In this document: piece by piece, positions 11,701-24,017 of the stretch | Layout: the number at the start of each line of letters is the position of its first letter | Numbering within the stretch: the first letter of the stretch is position 1 | NCBI GenBank assembly: GCA_051294375.1 | Contig: CM119268.1 | Span: forward strand, 15,218,172 to 15,282,171 | DNA: 64,000 bases | Direction of reading: 5' to 3' | Origin: Paraspadella gotoi | Lineage: Eukaryota > Chaetognatha | Position numbers and translations under genes: made by a program | Notes under the pieces: generated by a model | Told to the model about the DNA's origin: nothing | The model's database searches: none | What the model saw: the letters and a program-made list of their open reading frames with translations, nothing else

Positions 11701-13518
11701 TCGTCGGGCTCGTTGTGCCGCTCTTGCCACTGGCAGAAGCTGCGCAGAGTGGCTGGGGCATCGCCAGAGATCTTGGGGCCTTTTTCATTTGGGAAGGAAA
11801 GAAAGGGAGATGAGAATTATTATTATTAATATTATTAATAATCATCAATAAATTGCGGATTTTGGAATCTTTAGGTTTTGGTTCCTTTTACATAGTCTTA
11901 GTTAATATTAATGAAGTGAAGTGAACACTGAACAGTCCTTTCGCTCCTTTTCCGACAGAGAGAGAGATAGAGAGAGAGAGAGGAGTTTACCTTGACTTTC
12001 CGTGTGCAGCACAAGCAGCTTGACCAGAACGATGTTGATGTGGTTTCCTATGCTTTTGTCCTTGTAAATGCTGGAGACGACGGCCATGAGAGTGAGAACG
12101 TAATGCTGTAGACCCTTTCCGTGATATTGTTGCATGCGGGGGTCCACCACGACTAGGGCTTCCACGTAGCGTTCCCACGAGACCTGAGCGTGACGTCTAG
12201 GAAGATTGTTTAACATTGGTTAAATTGGCTGGTTTAAAAACAAAAAAAAAATTGTTTAATGTCAAAGCCATTACCTGTAACGCGAGTGGGCGAGTTTTTC
12301 GTCCGGATGGTCGTCGTCGCGGTCATCGTGGTCATCGTGATCATCGTCGTGGTCATCGTCATCGTTGTGGTCATCGTCATCGTTGTGGTCATCGTCGTCG
12401 ACAAAGTATAGATGCGGATCGGATGGTGTTGAGCAAAACGAAGATGAAGAAGAAGCGTTGTTGTGGTTGTCTTTTCTCCCCTCGTCTTTGTCTCTCCTTT
12501 CTCCGCTTTTCCAAGCACCTCGCCGCCCCTCGCCCGCACCGCCTGGTCCAGTCCGCCAAACCCGGTGCGGCCGCCGCCTCAACCCCGCCTCGCCTTCCCA
12601 ACAACGTCCGCCTTCTCCGCAATCTTCGGCGGGCTCGATGAGGAACGCCCTCTTCCCGCTGACGATTCGCCCGCGCAGCCCGTGGCAGAGCGAGGCGGTG
12701 ACGGTGGAGGTGGGGTCGCCGTCGACGACCCCGTCGAAGAAGCAGTGACGGTCGGGTGCTGGAGGATCGGAGGAAGATGGAGGAGTGGAGAGTAGGAATA
12801 AACAAATGAACAGCGATGAACAGAATGGATGGGAAAAACTTAAATCATAGTTTTAATAAGTAGTGAATTGAATAAAAATGTTTGCTAAATTTTCATTTGT
12901 AATTGTATATTCTGTATTAATATAACTATTCATATTCATACCGAGTTATTTTTTACCTTTTCTGTAACCAATTTTACTTTTAGATAAAGGGAAATTATTT
13001 AATTTAGATACGATTTTGATTTATTTTGATTTTTATTAATGAAAAACTAGAATTGAATAGACATGGATTAGCATTAAACATTAAAAAAAATCTCCCGAAC
13101 GGTCTTTTAACCCACCCGCCTGATCCACGACGGGCTCCAGCCAGGTCTCGTTGTCCCCGAGATGTTGTACGACGAGATTGGGGGCGATGAAGGCGCGAGA
13201 GGGTCGATCGAAGCGGAGGAGGAGACGGCGACCGAAGGCGGTGAAGCGAAAGTGGATCACGGGTTCATCCTCGGCGGAGGAGCTCGCGGAATCGTTCGTC
13301 GACTCCTTCGACCTTCGGTTCTTCGAAGGATCCAACCGAGACAGAAAGTGGGCGTGATCCGGAAATCCTCGTCCACGATCGTCGACTCGACGAGGATGCG
13401 TCAGATGCCAAGAGATTTCGTTGGCGTCGTCGCTCGTGGCGTCGACTTGACCGGAAGTCCGAAAAACGTCCGACGCGAAGTTAGTTTTTTCGCTTTGGGT
13501 GAACGTAGTTTTGTCTTT

Positions 13519-13559
<41 letters not shown>

Positions 13560-15084
13560 AAGAATATTCATCATCTACTTTGGATGTTTTTTCGATGTTT
13601 TTTGATGGATGATCCTTTTCCCCTGAGGACGACGGGAATGACGACGACGACGACGACGACAACGAAGACGTCGAAATCCTATCGACCCTTAGCATTTTCT
13701 GCGTCGAAGACGAAGACGACGACGCTGTCGACGACGACGACGACGACAGCGGCGAAGCAGAGAAACTCACTTGTTTTTTTTCTTCGTCGAAAAAATTCGA
13801 TGTCGTTGTTATTGTTGTTGTCGTTGTCGTCCCATTGTCACTATTTTTTGTTCGTTGTTTCATTTCGGCAGTTGTGTTTATTTTCGTTTGCAAAACTTCA
13901 TTCGACGTCACGTCGTCGCTTGTCCAGCGCCCCTTGGCGGCGCTGCTGCGTCGGCGAGCGGCGTCGCCGGCGTGGAGTCTCTTTGGCAGTGAAGAGGCTT
14001 TTGAGATGCGATCGTCGTTACTGCTTTGGTTGGAGGATGAAGAGGAGGAGAAGGAAGATGAAGAGGAATCTTTACTGGCGCTTACGTTGTCTTCAATGAC
14101 GTCACTGTCTTCCTTGTTTTTTTTACTGGTGATGGCGTTGTTGCTGTTTTTGTTGTCTTTGGGCAGTGCATCGCGGGGCGGTTTTTCTTGTAGGGAGAAT
14201 AAGGAGTTGGAGACCGAAGAGAGGAGAGTGGGAGAAGGGGAGGGAAAAGAGCGAGCGGATGCAGTCGCTGGAGAGTTATTCGGAAAAGTCATAAACTGGG
14301 AAAGGACGTTTGCGCGAGAGGATGACATGGGAGTTGCGGTGACGGCGGCCGCGGCGACAGCAGCGGCGGTGGCGGTGGCGAACAAAGTCAAAATATAAAA
14401 CGGAAACAAAAGGTAAATTGGCCTAAAACGGGACGAATAAGACGACGAGGACGACGGTAGCGACGACGACGACGACGACGACGACGACATCACCGCCGTC
14501 GGCCGACAGTTCGAGGCGCTACTCGACCCTCTGTCATCGGAAGAAGGAAACGAAGTCAAATCGCTGACAAAAGCGCAACGCGGGCGACGAGACATGAAAT
14601 TCACTGCGGGCCTCGTTGTGGGAGACGTACGCAACGATGACGGCTCGAGTTTGGCGACAAAAGACACAGATGGAGTCGCCTCGTTGTCGACGAGAGCTAA
14701 TGACTCCGTCAAACGTCTCGGGTCAAAGGGCGACGCCGGGATTTCGGTATCTTGTCGGACGTCGATCTCCGACGCGTTGAGACGCCGTCGACGCCGGAAG
14801 CGTGGAGGCGGAGTCGGGCGTCGGGCGCCGGCGTCGTTCTCAGCGCCGCAAACTCTACATCTAGAATGGAAAGACGGCGTGGCGTTGGAGGAAGATTCCG
14901 GCGCCGCGAACGAGTCGGACGCCGGAGTTGGGATGGAAGGCGCCGATATGGAATCGAACGTCGACGTCGTTCGCATCGATTCCACGAGCGTCGAAATGAA
15001 ATGACGTCGGCGCGCGAAGGGAAAGTCGGCGTCGCGTCGCGGTCGCGCGGTCGACGACGATGACGACGACTGAGACGATGTCAT
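5771..15084 (-). CDS. GON-1/ADAMTS9-type secreted metalloprotease, 13 coding exons, 2,042 residues
   Basis: Exons (minus strand): 13116-15084, 12275-12758, 11991-12196, 11519-11779, 11077-11297, 10608-10915, 10280-10465, 9743-9869, 9439-9666, 9040-9261, 8087-8278, 7514-8011, 5771-6997. Every phase agrees and the sum is 2,043 codons with stop. Order: Ser/Asp-rich N-terminus with a hydrophobic segment at about 221-250; reprolysin propeptide to a furin-type RYRR site (815-818); metalloprotease with zinc motif [13 protein letters not shown] (from 971) and Met-turn YHVMAPTL; disintegrin-like, first TSP1 repeat, Cys-rich (DKCGVCGGD) and spacer ([20 protein letters not shown]); then nine TSP1 repeats. 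The family cleaves extracellular-matrix proteoglycans. The Cys-rich/spacer sequence is closest to ADAMTS9/20/GON-1 as I know them, but no GON or PLAC module follows the last repeat. Met199 (ATG at 14488-14490) would place the hydrophobic segment as a signal peptide and may be the real start. The exon 7 donor (AG/GTTCCT at 10280) was chosen because it alone keeps phase; the alternative GTTTAAGT donor gives a stop. Confidence 0.93.
8087..9038 (-). other. ADAMTS intron with a possible alternative terminal exon
   Basis: Between the spacer exon and the next exon lies a GC-richer island at about 8,590-8,712. On the minus strand it has a good acceptor (TTTGTTTGTTCATTTAG) followed, in the phase left by the spacer exon, by about 40 open codons to a stop. 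It could encode a short isoform lacking the distal TSP1 repeats, or be chance. No expression evidence is visible. Confidence 0.2.
10209..10248. repeat. Decamer tandem repeat in an ADAMTS intron
   Basis: Four alternating 10-base units, GCCTAAATAA and GCCTAAGTAA, directly downstream of the exon 7 splice donor on the gene strand. Confidence 0.85.
13519..14490. repeat. Coding trinucleotide runs in ADAMTS exon 1 (poly-Asp and poly-Ser)
   Basis: A (GTC)n run at 13519-13558 reads as consecutive Asp codons on the gene strand. (GAC/CGA)n runs, for example 14457-14489 and several at 13,630-13,750, read as Ser codons on the gene strand. Both are the same trinucleotide family in opposite orientation, and all stay in frame. 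They account for much of the exon's unusual length. Confidence 0.85.
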
Positions 15085-15121
15085 CGTCGAGTCGTTCGCT
15101 GCGTCGGTCGTCGTGCGAAGC
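15085..15121 (-). other. 5' edge of the first ADAMTS coding exon
   Basis: On the minus strand TTAATTTTTCAG directly precedes position 15121, a good splice acceptor, so the first coding exon probably begins at 15121 and an upstream noncoding or short coding exon lies further right. I could not place that exon. Confidence 0.45.
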
Positions 15122-15498
15122 CTGAAAAATTAATTAAGGGGGGGGGGATTTTATGAATTTCTTCTCTTTTATTTCTTTGTGGTTTTTCAAATAATAATAA
15201 TAATAATAAGTAAATATAATACGTCGGAAATAATACAATAATACAATAATAACAAACGTTGAACAAGTTAACAAGTTGTCAAACTTGAAAAAATTCAAAT
15301 AAATGCGGTTAATGAAAGATCGAGAGATAAAAAAAAGTAAAGCAAAATGGATCGAATACGAACGAGACAGAGGATATTTTGAAAACGAAGCAAGAGTATA
15401 AAAAAAAAGAGAGAAAAGCCGCGGATCGGAAAAAATAAAATTGAAATCAAAACTAGTGTAAGAGTTCATGGACGAACCTATGGGGCTGAATTGTCGGA

Positions 15499-15535
<37 letters not shown>

Positions 15536-16649
15536 GCACAACAGCAACAACACACTTCCTCCCACTTTCTCCCTCGCCTCCCCTCTTACTTTTTAACTTC
15601 ACTCGCGCTACCAGATGAATTTTTTTTTCAAACATTCGATGATGAAAAAAAAAAAAAAAAAAAAAAAAAAATAAACAAAACCGGCGAAATTTTTTTTTAA
15701 TAGCGAATCGCGAGAGCCGGTCTCCTGCGGCGACGGCGCCGACCGAGGCGCATCTAAAGGGGAGGACCGAAAGAAAAACCCACCCGGGTGAGGGAGGCGG
15801 TCAGACCAGAGGATAAAGAACAAGTGGGTCAATGGACCTGCACTGTCGGCGCGAATAAAGAAAATAAATGATTTTATTCAATATAATTCGGGGGAAAAAA
15901 GTCGAAGCAAGTGGACTCGAGTGGCAAAGGTAAATAATAAGCTAAATATTAAAATTATTAATAACAAAAAATGTGTTTTAAGGTCAGAAAATATTTTTTG
16001 AAAAAAGTTTCTTAGGATGGAGAGATATAAATAAAAAAAAAACAAAAAAAAAAAAAAAACGAAAAGGCGAACACAAGTCAATTAGCAAAGGCGGTTGAGG
16101 ATTCGAAAAAGATGCAATAAAAACGCGAGGAGATTTTTCAGTCAAAAAATAACACAAGTTCTCTCGTCGGCAATGTACATTAATCTTTGGGCCGGATGAA
16201 AAAAAAAATATGTGCTTTTTTTTAACGAAATGTTTTGATTAAAGAGCGCCATATATTACGAGCTCAAACGATATCTGTTCGAAGATAGTATTATATTTCA
16301 GAATAAGTGAGACAATTTTGATTAGGGTTCCCCATCAATGCTAAATACATCTTCGGGCTCAATTTCCTTTCGTAAAAGAAAGAGGAAGGGTCATCGATTC
16401 GAGTCGTGACTCATAACCGAATTCGAGGGAAAGAGAAGGTGAGGAGAAGCGGAGCAAAATGGTGAGAAGCGGTTTTCGTAAGTGTGAGAAGCGATCTTTG
16501 ACTGGAAAGAATACATCTTTACAAAGGCGAAGATCGATATATATTTTAGATAGGCAAATTTTGGATATAGGCGAGATAAGAAAAAGTTATCATTGTTAAA
16601 AATAACAAAATATTTAAAGGCGATATGTGATTTGTCTTAAGATATTATT

Positions 16650-16659
16650 NNNNNNNNNN
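16650..16659. other. 10-N assembly gap
   Basis: Ten N bases. The flanks end and begin with a similar AT-rich string (TATTATT / TTATTAC), so true distance is unknown. Confidence 0.99.
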
Positions 16660-17167
16660 TTATTACTAATCTAGTAGAACGGTAGCAAGCTGCGAGAAAA
16701 AGGTTACAAATTATTTTACGATTCGGCTAGTTACTGAATTAAAACGGTTAAATTTAAATTTTCAACTATAGTTGAGAAAATAATGTCATGAATTCTCTCA
16801 TAAGCAAATAAGAAGCAGCAAACAAAACAACAACAAATGAAAAAAACAAAAAAACAAAACAAACAAACAAAACAAAACAACATCTCTAACTGACCCGCGT
16901 TGTCGTCGTCGTCGCTTTTTTCGCCCGCGTTTTTTTTTTTTCGATGGCCAAGGGGGAAGGGTCAAAGTTCGCTGGCCGGTCGTGACCCGCGGAAATATTG
17001 ACGGTCTCGTTGTCCTCGGATGTGGCGCGTTCTCCCCGGATGTAAGGGCGCATCCGCGGCCGCCGGACGCGCGCCGCCCATTGTGTCCTATCGTGCGAGT
17101 CTGGGAAAGGGAGTAAGTGATAATTGAGAGATCGAGTGATAATTGATTGATAGATAGACGGATAGAC

Positions 17168-17293
<126 letters not shown>

Positions 17294-18276
17294 GAAAAAA
17301 AAAATTAAATTAGAAAGAAAGGAATAAAGCCAAAGAAATAAACAAAAAAAAAATATGAAAAAATGAAAGAAAAAAAAAGCCAAATTGAACGATCGATTTA
17401 ATCTTCGTTTTCCGCATCTTACCCTAAACCGCCCTCTCGCGGTGACGCGGCATTTTTAAACCGAAATAGAGGTCGCTTCGATGTCAAGGATGCGCAAACA
17501 AAAAATCAAGAGAGAGAGAACGGAGACAGTAAGAAAGATGGAGGAGAAAATGAACGCGATAAAGCGGACGAGAAAGTAAATATCTTTGTGGATCAGTCAC
17601 GTTAAAAAAAGTAAGATAAAGATACTTTGATCACCGCTGACCGTATCGTTGCTAAAATTTTGTTGTTGTAAAACATTAGATTTAAACAAACGTTCGATAT
17701 GAAATAATACGAGAACAATTTTTTTTTTATTTACAAATTTATGTTTACTAAAAAAAATTGTGTGAATCGTAAGGCAAGGATTCTGTGATTGAATCTCCGA
17801 TTCCGTTCCTGATTGTAGCCTTTGATCGAATCTCTCCCGAGGGACGAACCCAAAATCTGTTTTTCCTCACTAACTTGAGGCCTTGAGAATAAAGAGCATC
17901 AAAACAACCTAATATATCGGCGTGTGAATTCTTATTCGAGGCATTAACTCTCTCTCTCTCTCTCTGTTCCTCTCTTTCTTTCTCTTTCTCTCTCTGTTTC
18001 TAGCATCGTCGTGTGGTAGGTTCACAATATCAACATTTGACTTTATCCTGTTATTAATTTGAGAAGAATCGCAGTTCGCCTTCGCGTGGAAACACCACAC
18101 AGATGTTTTCGATTAAAGGTCTTGAACTTCCGCTTCACAGTTTATCGGGGAACCAGCACAGTGTGCCGTTCAAAACATTTCGAGAAGAAGAAGAAAAAAA
18201 TTAAATAAATCAAGGACTCTGGTTTGAAGGAGAACCGCAAATGTTATTGTAATGTCGGGGAGAGAAGGGCGGAGAA

Positions 18277-18281
<5 letters not shown>

Positions 18282-18324
<43 letters not shown>

Positions 18325-18641
18325 TTGTTTCTTTTTTTCTCAATTTTTTTTATTTCTTTCCATCGCTTGGAAACTTGATCGGGATTTATCCTTGAAAAAA
18401 GTTGGTATCTCTATCCCAAACCAAATACCAAAATTTAGCCGCTCGCTGTGGTCGTCGTCCCCGTCGTCGTCGTCTTTTTCGTAGTCGTCACTTTCTTCGA
18501 GTTTTTTCTTCATTTTTTTTTCCAGATTTGAAAGATTAAAATGCGTTGAAAATATTTTTGAAAAATGTTGAGAAAAGCTTTTGAAGAATAAAGATGAGAA
18601 ATTCCTTGGGATACGCGGAAAGTAAAAAAAAGAAAGGCGGG

Positions 18642-18685
<44 letters not shown>

Positions 18686-18695
18686 GAGAGAGAGA

Positions 18696-18746
<51 letters not shown>

Positions 18747-18882
18747 TGAGTTAGAGATTATAATTGCGTTTTTTTTCGTGAGTTTAAAAGACAACTGGAT
18801 TTTTGATCGTTCTAGTGCATGGAGATAAATCTGACGAGAAAAAGGGGCGAGGAGAGAGAGAAAGTGAGAGAAGAGAGAAGAG

Positions 18883-18937
<55 letters not shown>
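18282..18937. repeat. Cluster of (GA)n tracts
   Basis: Three (GA)n tracts with few interruptions at 18282-18320, 18644-18746 and 18851-18937, all GA on the plus strand. Confidence 0.95.
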
Positions 18938-18942
<5 letters not shown>

Positions 18943-20038
18943 TCGATAGCAGGGGACGAAAACGGATCGAAAGTGGGGGAGTGGGGACCGAAGGGGAAAT
19001 GGTCTTGTAATTCTTGTAAATTAGGAAATTTACAATTGTTACTTTCTAGGTATCTGGGAATTTACATTTTTATCGTAAAAAAAATCATTTTTGAATTTGC
19101 AAGAGAGAAGGTTAATATAATATTAAATATATTATGTAAACGAAAAAGAAGAAAGAGGAAAAAAAGTGTAAAGCATGTGACGAAAAAAAAAGAAACAATG
19201 AAGATAAGAAAAGATAAATTAGAAAAGGGTTGGCTTATGCATCGAAACGGTAATCTTTTGACTAAATAAGTATTAAACGCACATATTTAGGTGATAATCA
19301 AGAAGGTTGATGAAACGGGACAAGATGGAAAAGTGAGAAGTCAAGAATAAAGGAATGAAGGAGCGACCAAGAAATAAATCGCGTAAGATGAAAGGAGAAT
19401 TTCCTCCTCCCTCATCTATTGACGAGTTGGGACGGGTTCACAGACTCCACCCCTCAACGAGAGACTTCTTTCACAAGCCACTCATGCCCGAGATAATGAC
19501 CCCGAAACGGTTTCACCTTTAAACCGTTTGATCAGCCTGTTCGTTCGCTCCGTCCCACATTTTTTTTTCACTTTCCTTAGTATCCATTCGGTGGAATATG
19601 GATTTATGAATTTATAAAAAAAAATGTACATATTTAATTTCCAACCGTGACGAGCTCTTCGCATAATATGGAGTGTCTTCCCCCTCGCCCCGCTCATGCC
19701 GAGCTCCCCCACCCCCCCCTTTCTCTCACCCATTCGAATCCACGCATCGAAATGTTTCACCCACGCATTCGGAGAGAATCACAGATGCATTCTCGCCCCC
19801 GCCCTTCCGCGCCTCTCGCAGGCATCTCTCACAGGCCAACGAGGGTCGACCGACGGACATTCGCTCATCTGCATTAGGCACTAACACCTTTCCTTTCCTC
19901 CCCCACTCTCTCTCAGTCATCTCGACGAACGAAAACAAAAAACAAATAAAAAACAGAAAGGAAAACAGAAAAAAAAATATAGCTTTTCGAGTCGGCGTCG
20001 CTTTTTTTTTCGGCAGAGGGGGGGACGAGAGACTGGAA

Positions 20039-20048
20039 NNNNNNNNNN
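20039..20048. other. 10-N gap with overlapping flanks
   Basis: The roughly 30 bases just before the gap (TTTTTCGGCAGAGG..., ending GAGAGACTGGAA) recur immediately after it, differing only by one G in a homopolymer. The two contig ends overlap, so the gap is not real missing sequence. Confidence 0.95.
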
Positions 20049-22999
20049 TTTTTCGGCAGAGGGGGGGGACGAGAGACTGGAAGTCGCGGGGATCATGACC
20101 GCGAATCGAAAACGTCACAACAAACGAATTTGCGCCAAAGTGAATAAAAAAAGAATAAATATATTGGGCGGGTCGAGTGGAAGGGAAGTGGCTGCGGCGG
20201 TTTGAGTCGACCGTCAAGTCCGATCTACCGATCGAGGATCGAAGACGCTGGACGGACCTTTCGTTGTCTCAGCGAGCTGTTTAGCGTTTATTGTCAAAAT
20301 AAGCTTTAATTACTCGGCACGATTGTTGGGGATTTCTTTCTGATGTAGACAAGAACGCATATAAGTTTTAGAGCGTAAAATCCTTGAAAAACTGATTGAA
20401 AGAGTTATTTATTTATATAGTTCATATAGTATATATATATTTAGTATTATATATATAGTATAAAGGAAGTGAGATCCCGACAAAATAAGGGAGAATAAGT
20501 TAGCATTATTAACAGAAAAAGTACTCAAAAAGACTTTCGCGGCATTTTTAGGATGTTTTTCTATGGGGGAGGTCTCTCTTTTTGGTTAATCCAAAGATCC
20601 GGTTGCCTCGTCGTTTGAGAGGCTCACGTTTTCACTATCGAAGTCCTCGTCACGTTCTCGAGTCGTGATCTCTCTCTCTCATCTCTTCTCTCTCTCTCTC
20701 CTCTCCTTCTCTCTCTTCTCTCTTTCTCTCTCTCTTGCTCTTTCTTTCTTTTTTTTCTATCTCTCGTTCTCTATCTTTATTCAGTCGGATTTATATCCCA
20801 ATGCACATAACGACTCTCCGTCTGCAATTCTTGCAACCGAATCTCCAATCTCCCGGTTGAAGCTTTTCTTTCCCCTCGGAACCAGCTCCGTTTTCCGAGT
20901 AAATTGAGTCGCGGATTTGGGCAAATTGAGAAGGGAGCATTGACCAGATCTTTCTTTATTCTTTCATCAACTAATATTTGTATCGTTAGCCACTACAAAA
21001 ATGGCATCAGGATAAAAATTACCAGTTACTAATTTTTAAACGTCTGTTATCGTTTGGATCGCTTATAATTTTTTGCGTAATCGTTTTTATTAAAACACAT
21101 AAAAATATTCTCATGTTTCCAATCCAATAGGAGAAGAGCTATTGACTTTTTCCTCCCTGGGTTACAATTAACAGCTCAACATCTAGCCAGGCGGTTTAAA
21201 ATCGTCCCCGACTACAGAGCCAACTAATAGCGAAGCCAAGAGAGTACAAGCTCCCAAAGAATGCTGTACAAAGAACCTCATCCGCTTTCCCTGGCTCACC
21301 GCTGCGTCCTCCACCCTAATCTAGAAAATCTCCGCTAATACCCCTCAGTCCTCGCGCACCCCCCCTAACCCCTTTTTTGGTTTCCCCCTTCCAAAGTCGG
21401 CATCTTCGAATCCACTTTTTTTTTTCTTTCTGATTTACGTCCGGTTAGTCCAATTTTTAACACCTTTGCATTTTCGAGTTGTTTAATATTTGGCGACCAG
21501 CTGGAGACGCAATCCATCATTTCGTCTTCGTTTTTTTGATTCACTCTAAAGTTTTTTAAATGATGTAAATGATAAAAATCATTAAAAATTGAAAGCTATT
21601 TAAAAAAAATTTCCTTTTCGCTGACCTTAGCTACATAATTTTAAAAAGAATGAATTCAAACGTGACGAATGATGATTTCCGTACTTTCTCAACCTTCTCT
21701 CAATATAATAAGTTATTAGAATTTCATTGTGACAATTTCGACTTTTCTATTCCACTCTCGTCGAACTCTATTAATTTCATAAATTTAAGATTTTTTTTAA
21801 AACAGTTTAGTTTATTTCCATTTCACATACATTAGAATCTGGTTCAATTTTTAGATTAATTCCGGAACCGGAACGATTTTTTTTTCCTCTTGGATGAGGA
21901 TTTCTTAATCCTCAAATAATTTCCTTTCCTTTCTTTTTTTTCTTCTTCTATTTTTTTTAATTGTCTCTCTCTATTCCTTCTCCTTTTCATTTTTTTTTAG
22001 TCACGGCTACTGGGACTCTTTTACACCCTTGTCTGTCTGTCTGTCTGTCGGTCTGTCCCTAAATATTACATTGACTAAAGTAAAATTAAAAAATGGAAAT
22101 ACGGATTAATCAATAATCATGCGTTTTTAAAGAAGGTATGAGAATGGATTTTTGTTTTTGCGCTTCTCCAATAAGGAAGGAAAAAAGATGAGGAAAAGCA
22201 GAAAATTCAGGCGAAAAACAATATCGAATATCGAACATTTTTTAAGAATAAATGTTATCGATTCGCCCCGCCGCTCTTTCCTAGAGAACAATCGAGCCGC
22301 CAAAATCGAAAAAGCAGGCCCGCCGCCGCTGCTGCCGCCACCGCCGCCGCTCCGACAGCCGCCGTCTCAAACGCGGCGGCGTAGGCTATCGGCGTCGGCA
22401 AAAACTCGTGAAAACCATCCTAAATGGCAAAATGAATGAAAGTTACACCCCGACACATTAAATCGAACACTTTTTGTGTATTCAGACCTTTTTTTTTTGT
22501 TTGTACCCCGGAACCAAACAGTGAGAATCGAATAGAACACGTATGCGTGCCCCTTCTTTCGTGTGTTTGTGTGTGTTTGCGTGTACGATAAACGATCCTT
22601 ATTCCTGACCTATAAATATTATATCCCCCGTTCTTTTTTTTTTTAGTTTTTCTTCTAATCCCTGTCGAACATGTGGTTGAGTGTAAGAAAAATAACAGCC
22701 AAAGGAGGAGAGGGAGGGAAGGAAAAATGAAATATATTCAAACTAAATTTACAGTTTCGTCGGATCTTGAAGATTTAGGATGTAATGTTTTGGCTAATAT
22801 TTTTTTTTTCAAAATCAAATCATATCCCGAGAGATAACTGCAGTTTTATAAAATTTGCATTTGAAAAAAAAAAATTAAGACGGCTAAATCGGACGAGGCT
22901 TCGAATAAATAACATTAAAAATAAAGTATTTTCATTCATAGACAAACTTCGTTGTTCTATTTCTCCTTCTTTTTCTTCTTCTTCATCTCCCGTTTCTTT

Positions 23000-23030
<31 letters not shown>

Positions 23031-23184
23031 CCTCTTCTTCTTCGTCTTTTTCCTCGGCCAATTTACCACCAACGGCGAGACAGAAGGTTACGAGCGACAT
23101 TGGAAAAAGAAAACACATGTCAAGAAAACGGGAATGCTCTTCGCTGTGGCCGTCATCTGCCCAGTAAACAGGGCCTCCGAGAGC

Positions 23185-23973
23185 GTCGTCGTCGTCGTCG
23201 TTGTCGTCGTCGTGTTTATTTTCACTATCACCCTTGTTATCGTCGTCGTCACCATCGTCGTCGTTTTCGTCGCCATTAAACTCGTCGTACTCGTTGTCAA
23301 CATCGTCGACTTTATGGCCGTCCATGTCACCGTCCCTGTCACTTCCTCAAGAGTCGTCATTGTCGCCGTCGTTGTCATTATGTAATACATAATATGTATA
23401 TCTTTGATGTCACAGTCGCCCTGATAGTTGTGAGTACAGCAAAGTTACTGTAATGTTGTTCGTTATATTCATTAAGGCTGTCCTAATGAGAATTGTCAAT
23501 GCCACTGATTCTGTCATTATTTTTGAAAATTTTTGTTTCTTTTTTTTTTTTCATTCTGTTTTCTCCTGTTGTTCTTCTCCTTTCTTCCGTTTTTCCCCTC
23601 TTTTTTTCCGTTTTTCTTCTCTTTTTTTCCGTTTTTCTTCTCTTTTCTTCTCTTTTTTTCTCTTTTCTTCCGTTTTTCTTCTCTTTTTTCACGTTTTTCT
23701 TCTCTTTTCTTCCGTTTTTCTTCTCTTTTCTTCCGTTTTAATTCACTTTTCTGCCGTTTTTCTTCTCTTTTATTCCGTTTTTCTTCTCTTTTCCCTTTCC
23801 CTGGCATCATCGCTTTGTATCATTAGTAGTCTCATCAACCAAATACAATTGGGAGATAGATATTTGTCATTGTCGTCGTCGCTCGTCGTCGTCGTGATGG
23901 TTGCTAAAACATTTTTGTTTTATCGTCTTTCACGTCGTCGTCGTCGTCGTCGTTGTCGCTTTAGCGATATCCA

Positions 23974-24016
<43 letters not shown>

Positions 24017-24017
24017 A
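23185..24017. repeat. (GTC/CGT)n trinucleotide blocks
   Basis: Imperfect GTC-type trinucleotide runs at about 23185-23375 and 23934-24017, the second with a pure run of about 18 units. They are the same trinucleotide family that expands inside the ADAMTS coding exon. Confidence 0.9.
23580..23805. repeat. Pyrimidine minisatellite
   Basis: Tandem, partly decayed copies of a C/T-only unit built from CCGTTTTTCTTCTCTTTT and CTTCCG, about 18-24 bases per unit. It is entirely pyrimidine on the plus strand except for the G in CCG and a few substitutions. Confidence 0.85.

Noticed and set aside
13162-14398. Several plus-strand ORFs of 70-187 codons
   Set aside because: Antisense shadows of the Ser/Asp-rich ADAMTS exon, opened by GAC/GTC trinucleotide runs.
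22152-22439. Pro/Arg-rich plus-strand ORF
   Set aside because: Driven by a CCG-rich stretch; no domain, no start context, no splice partners.
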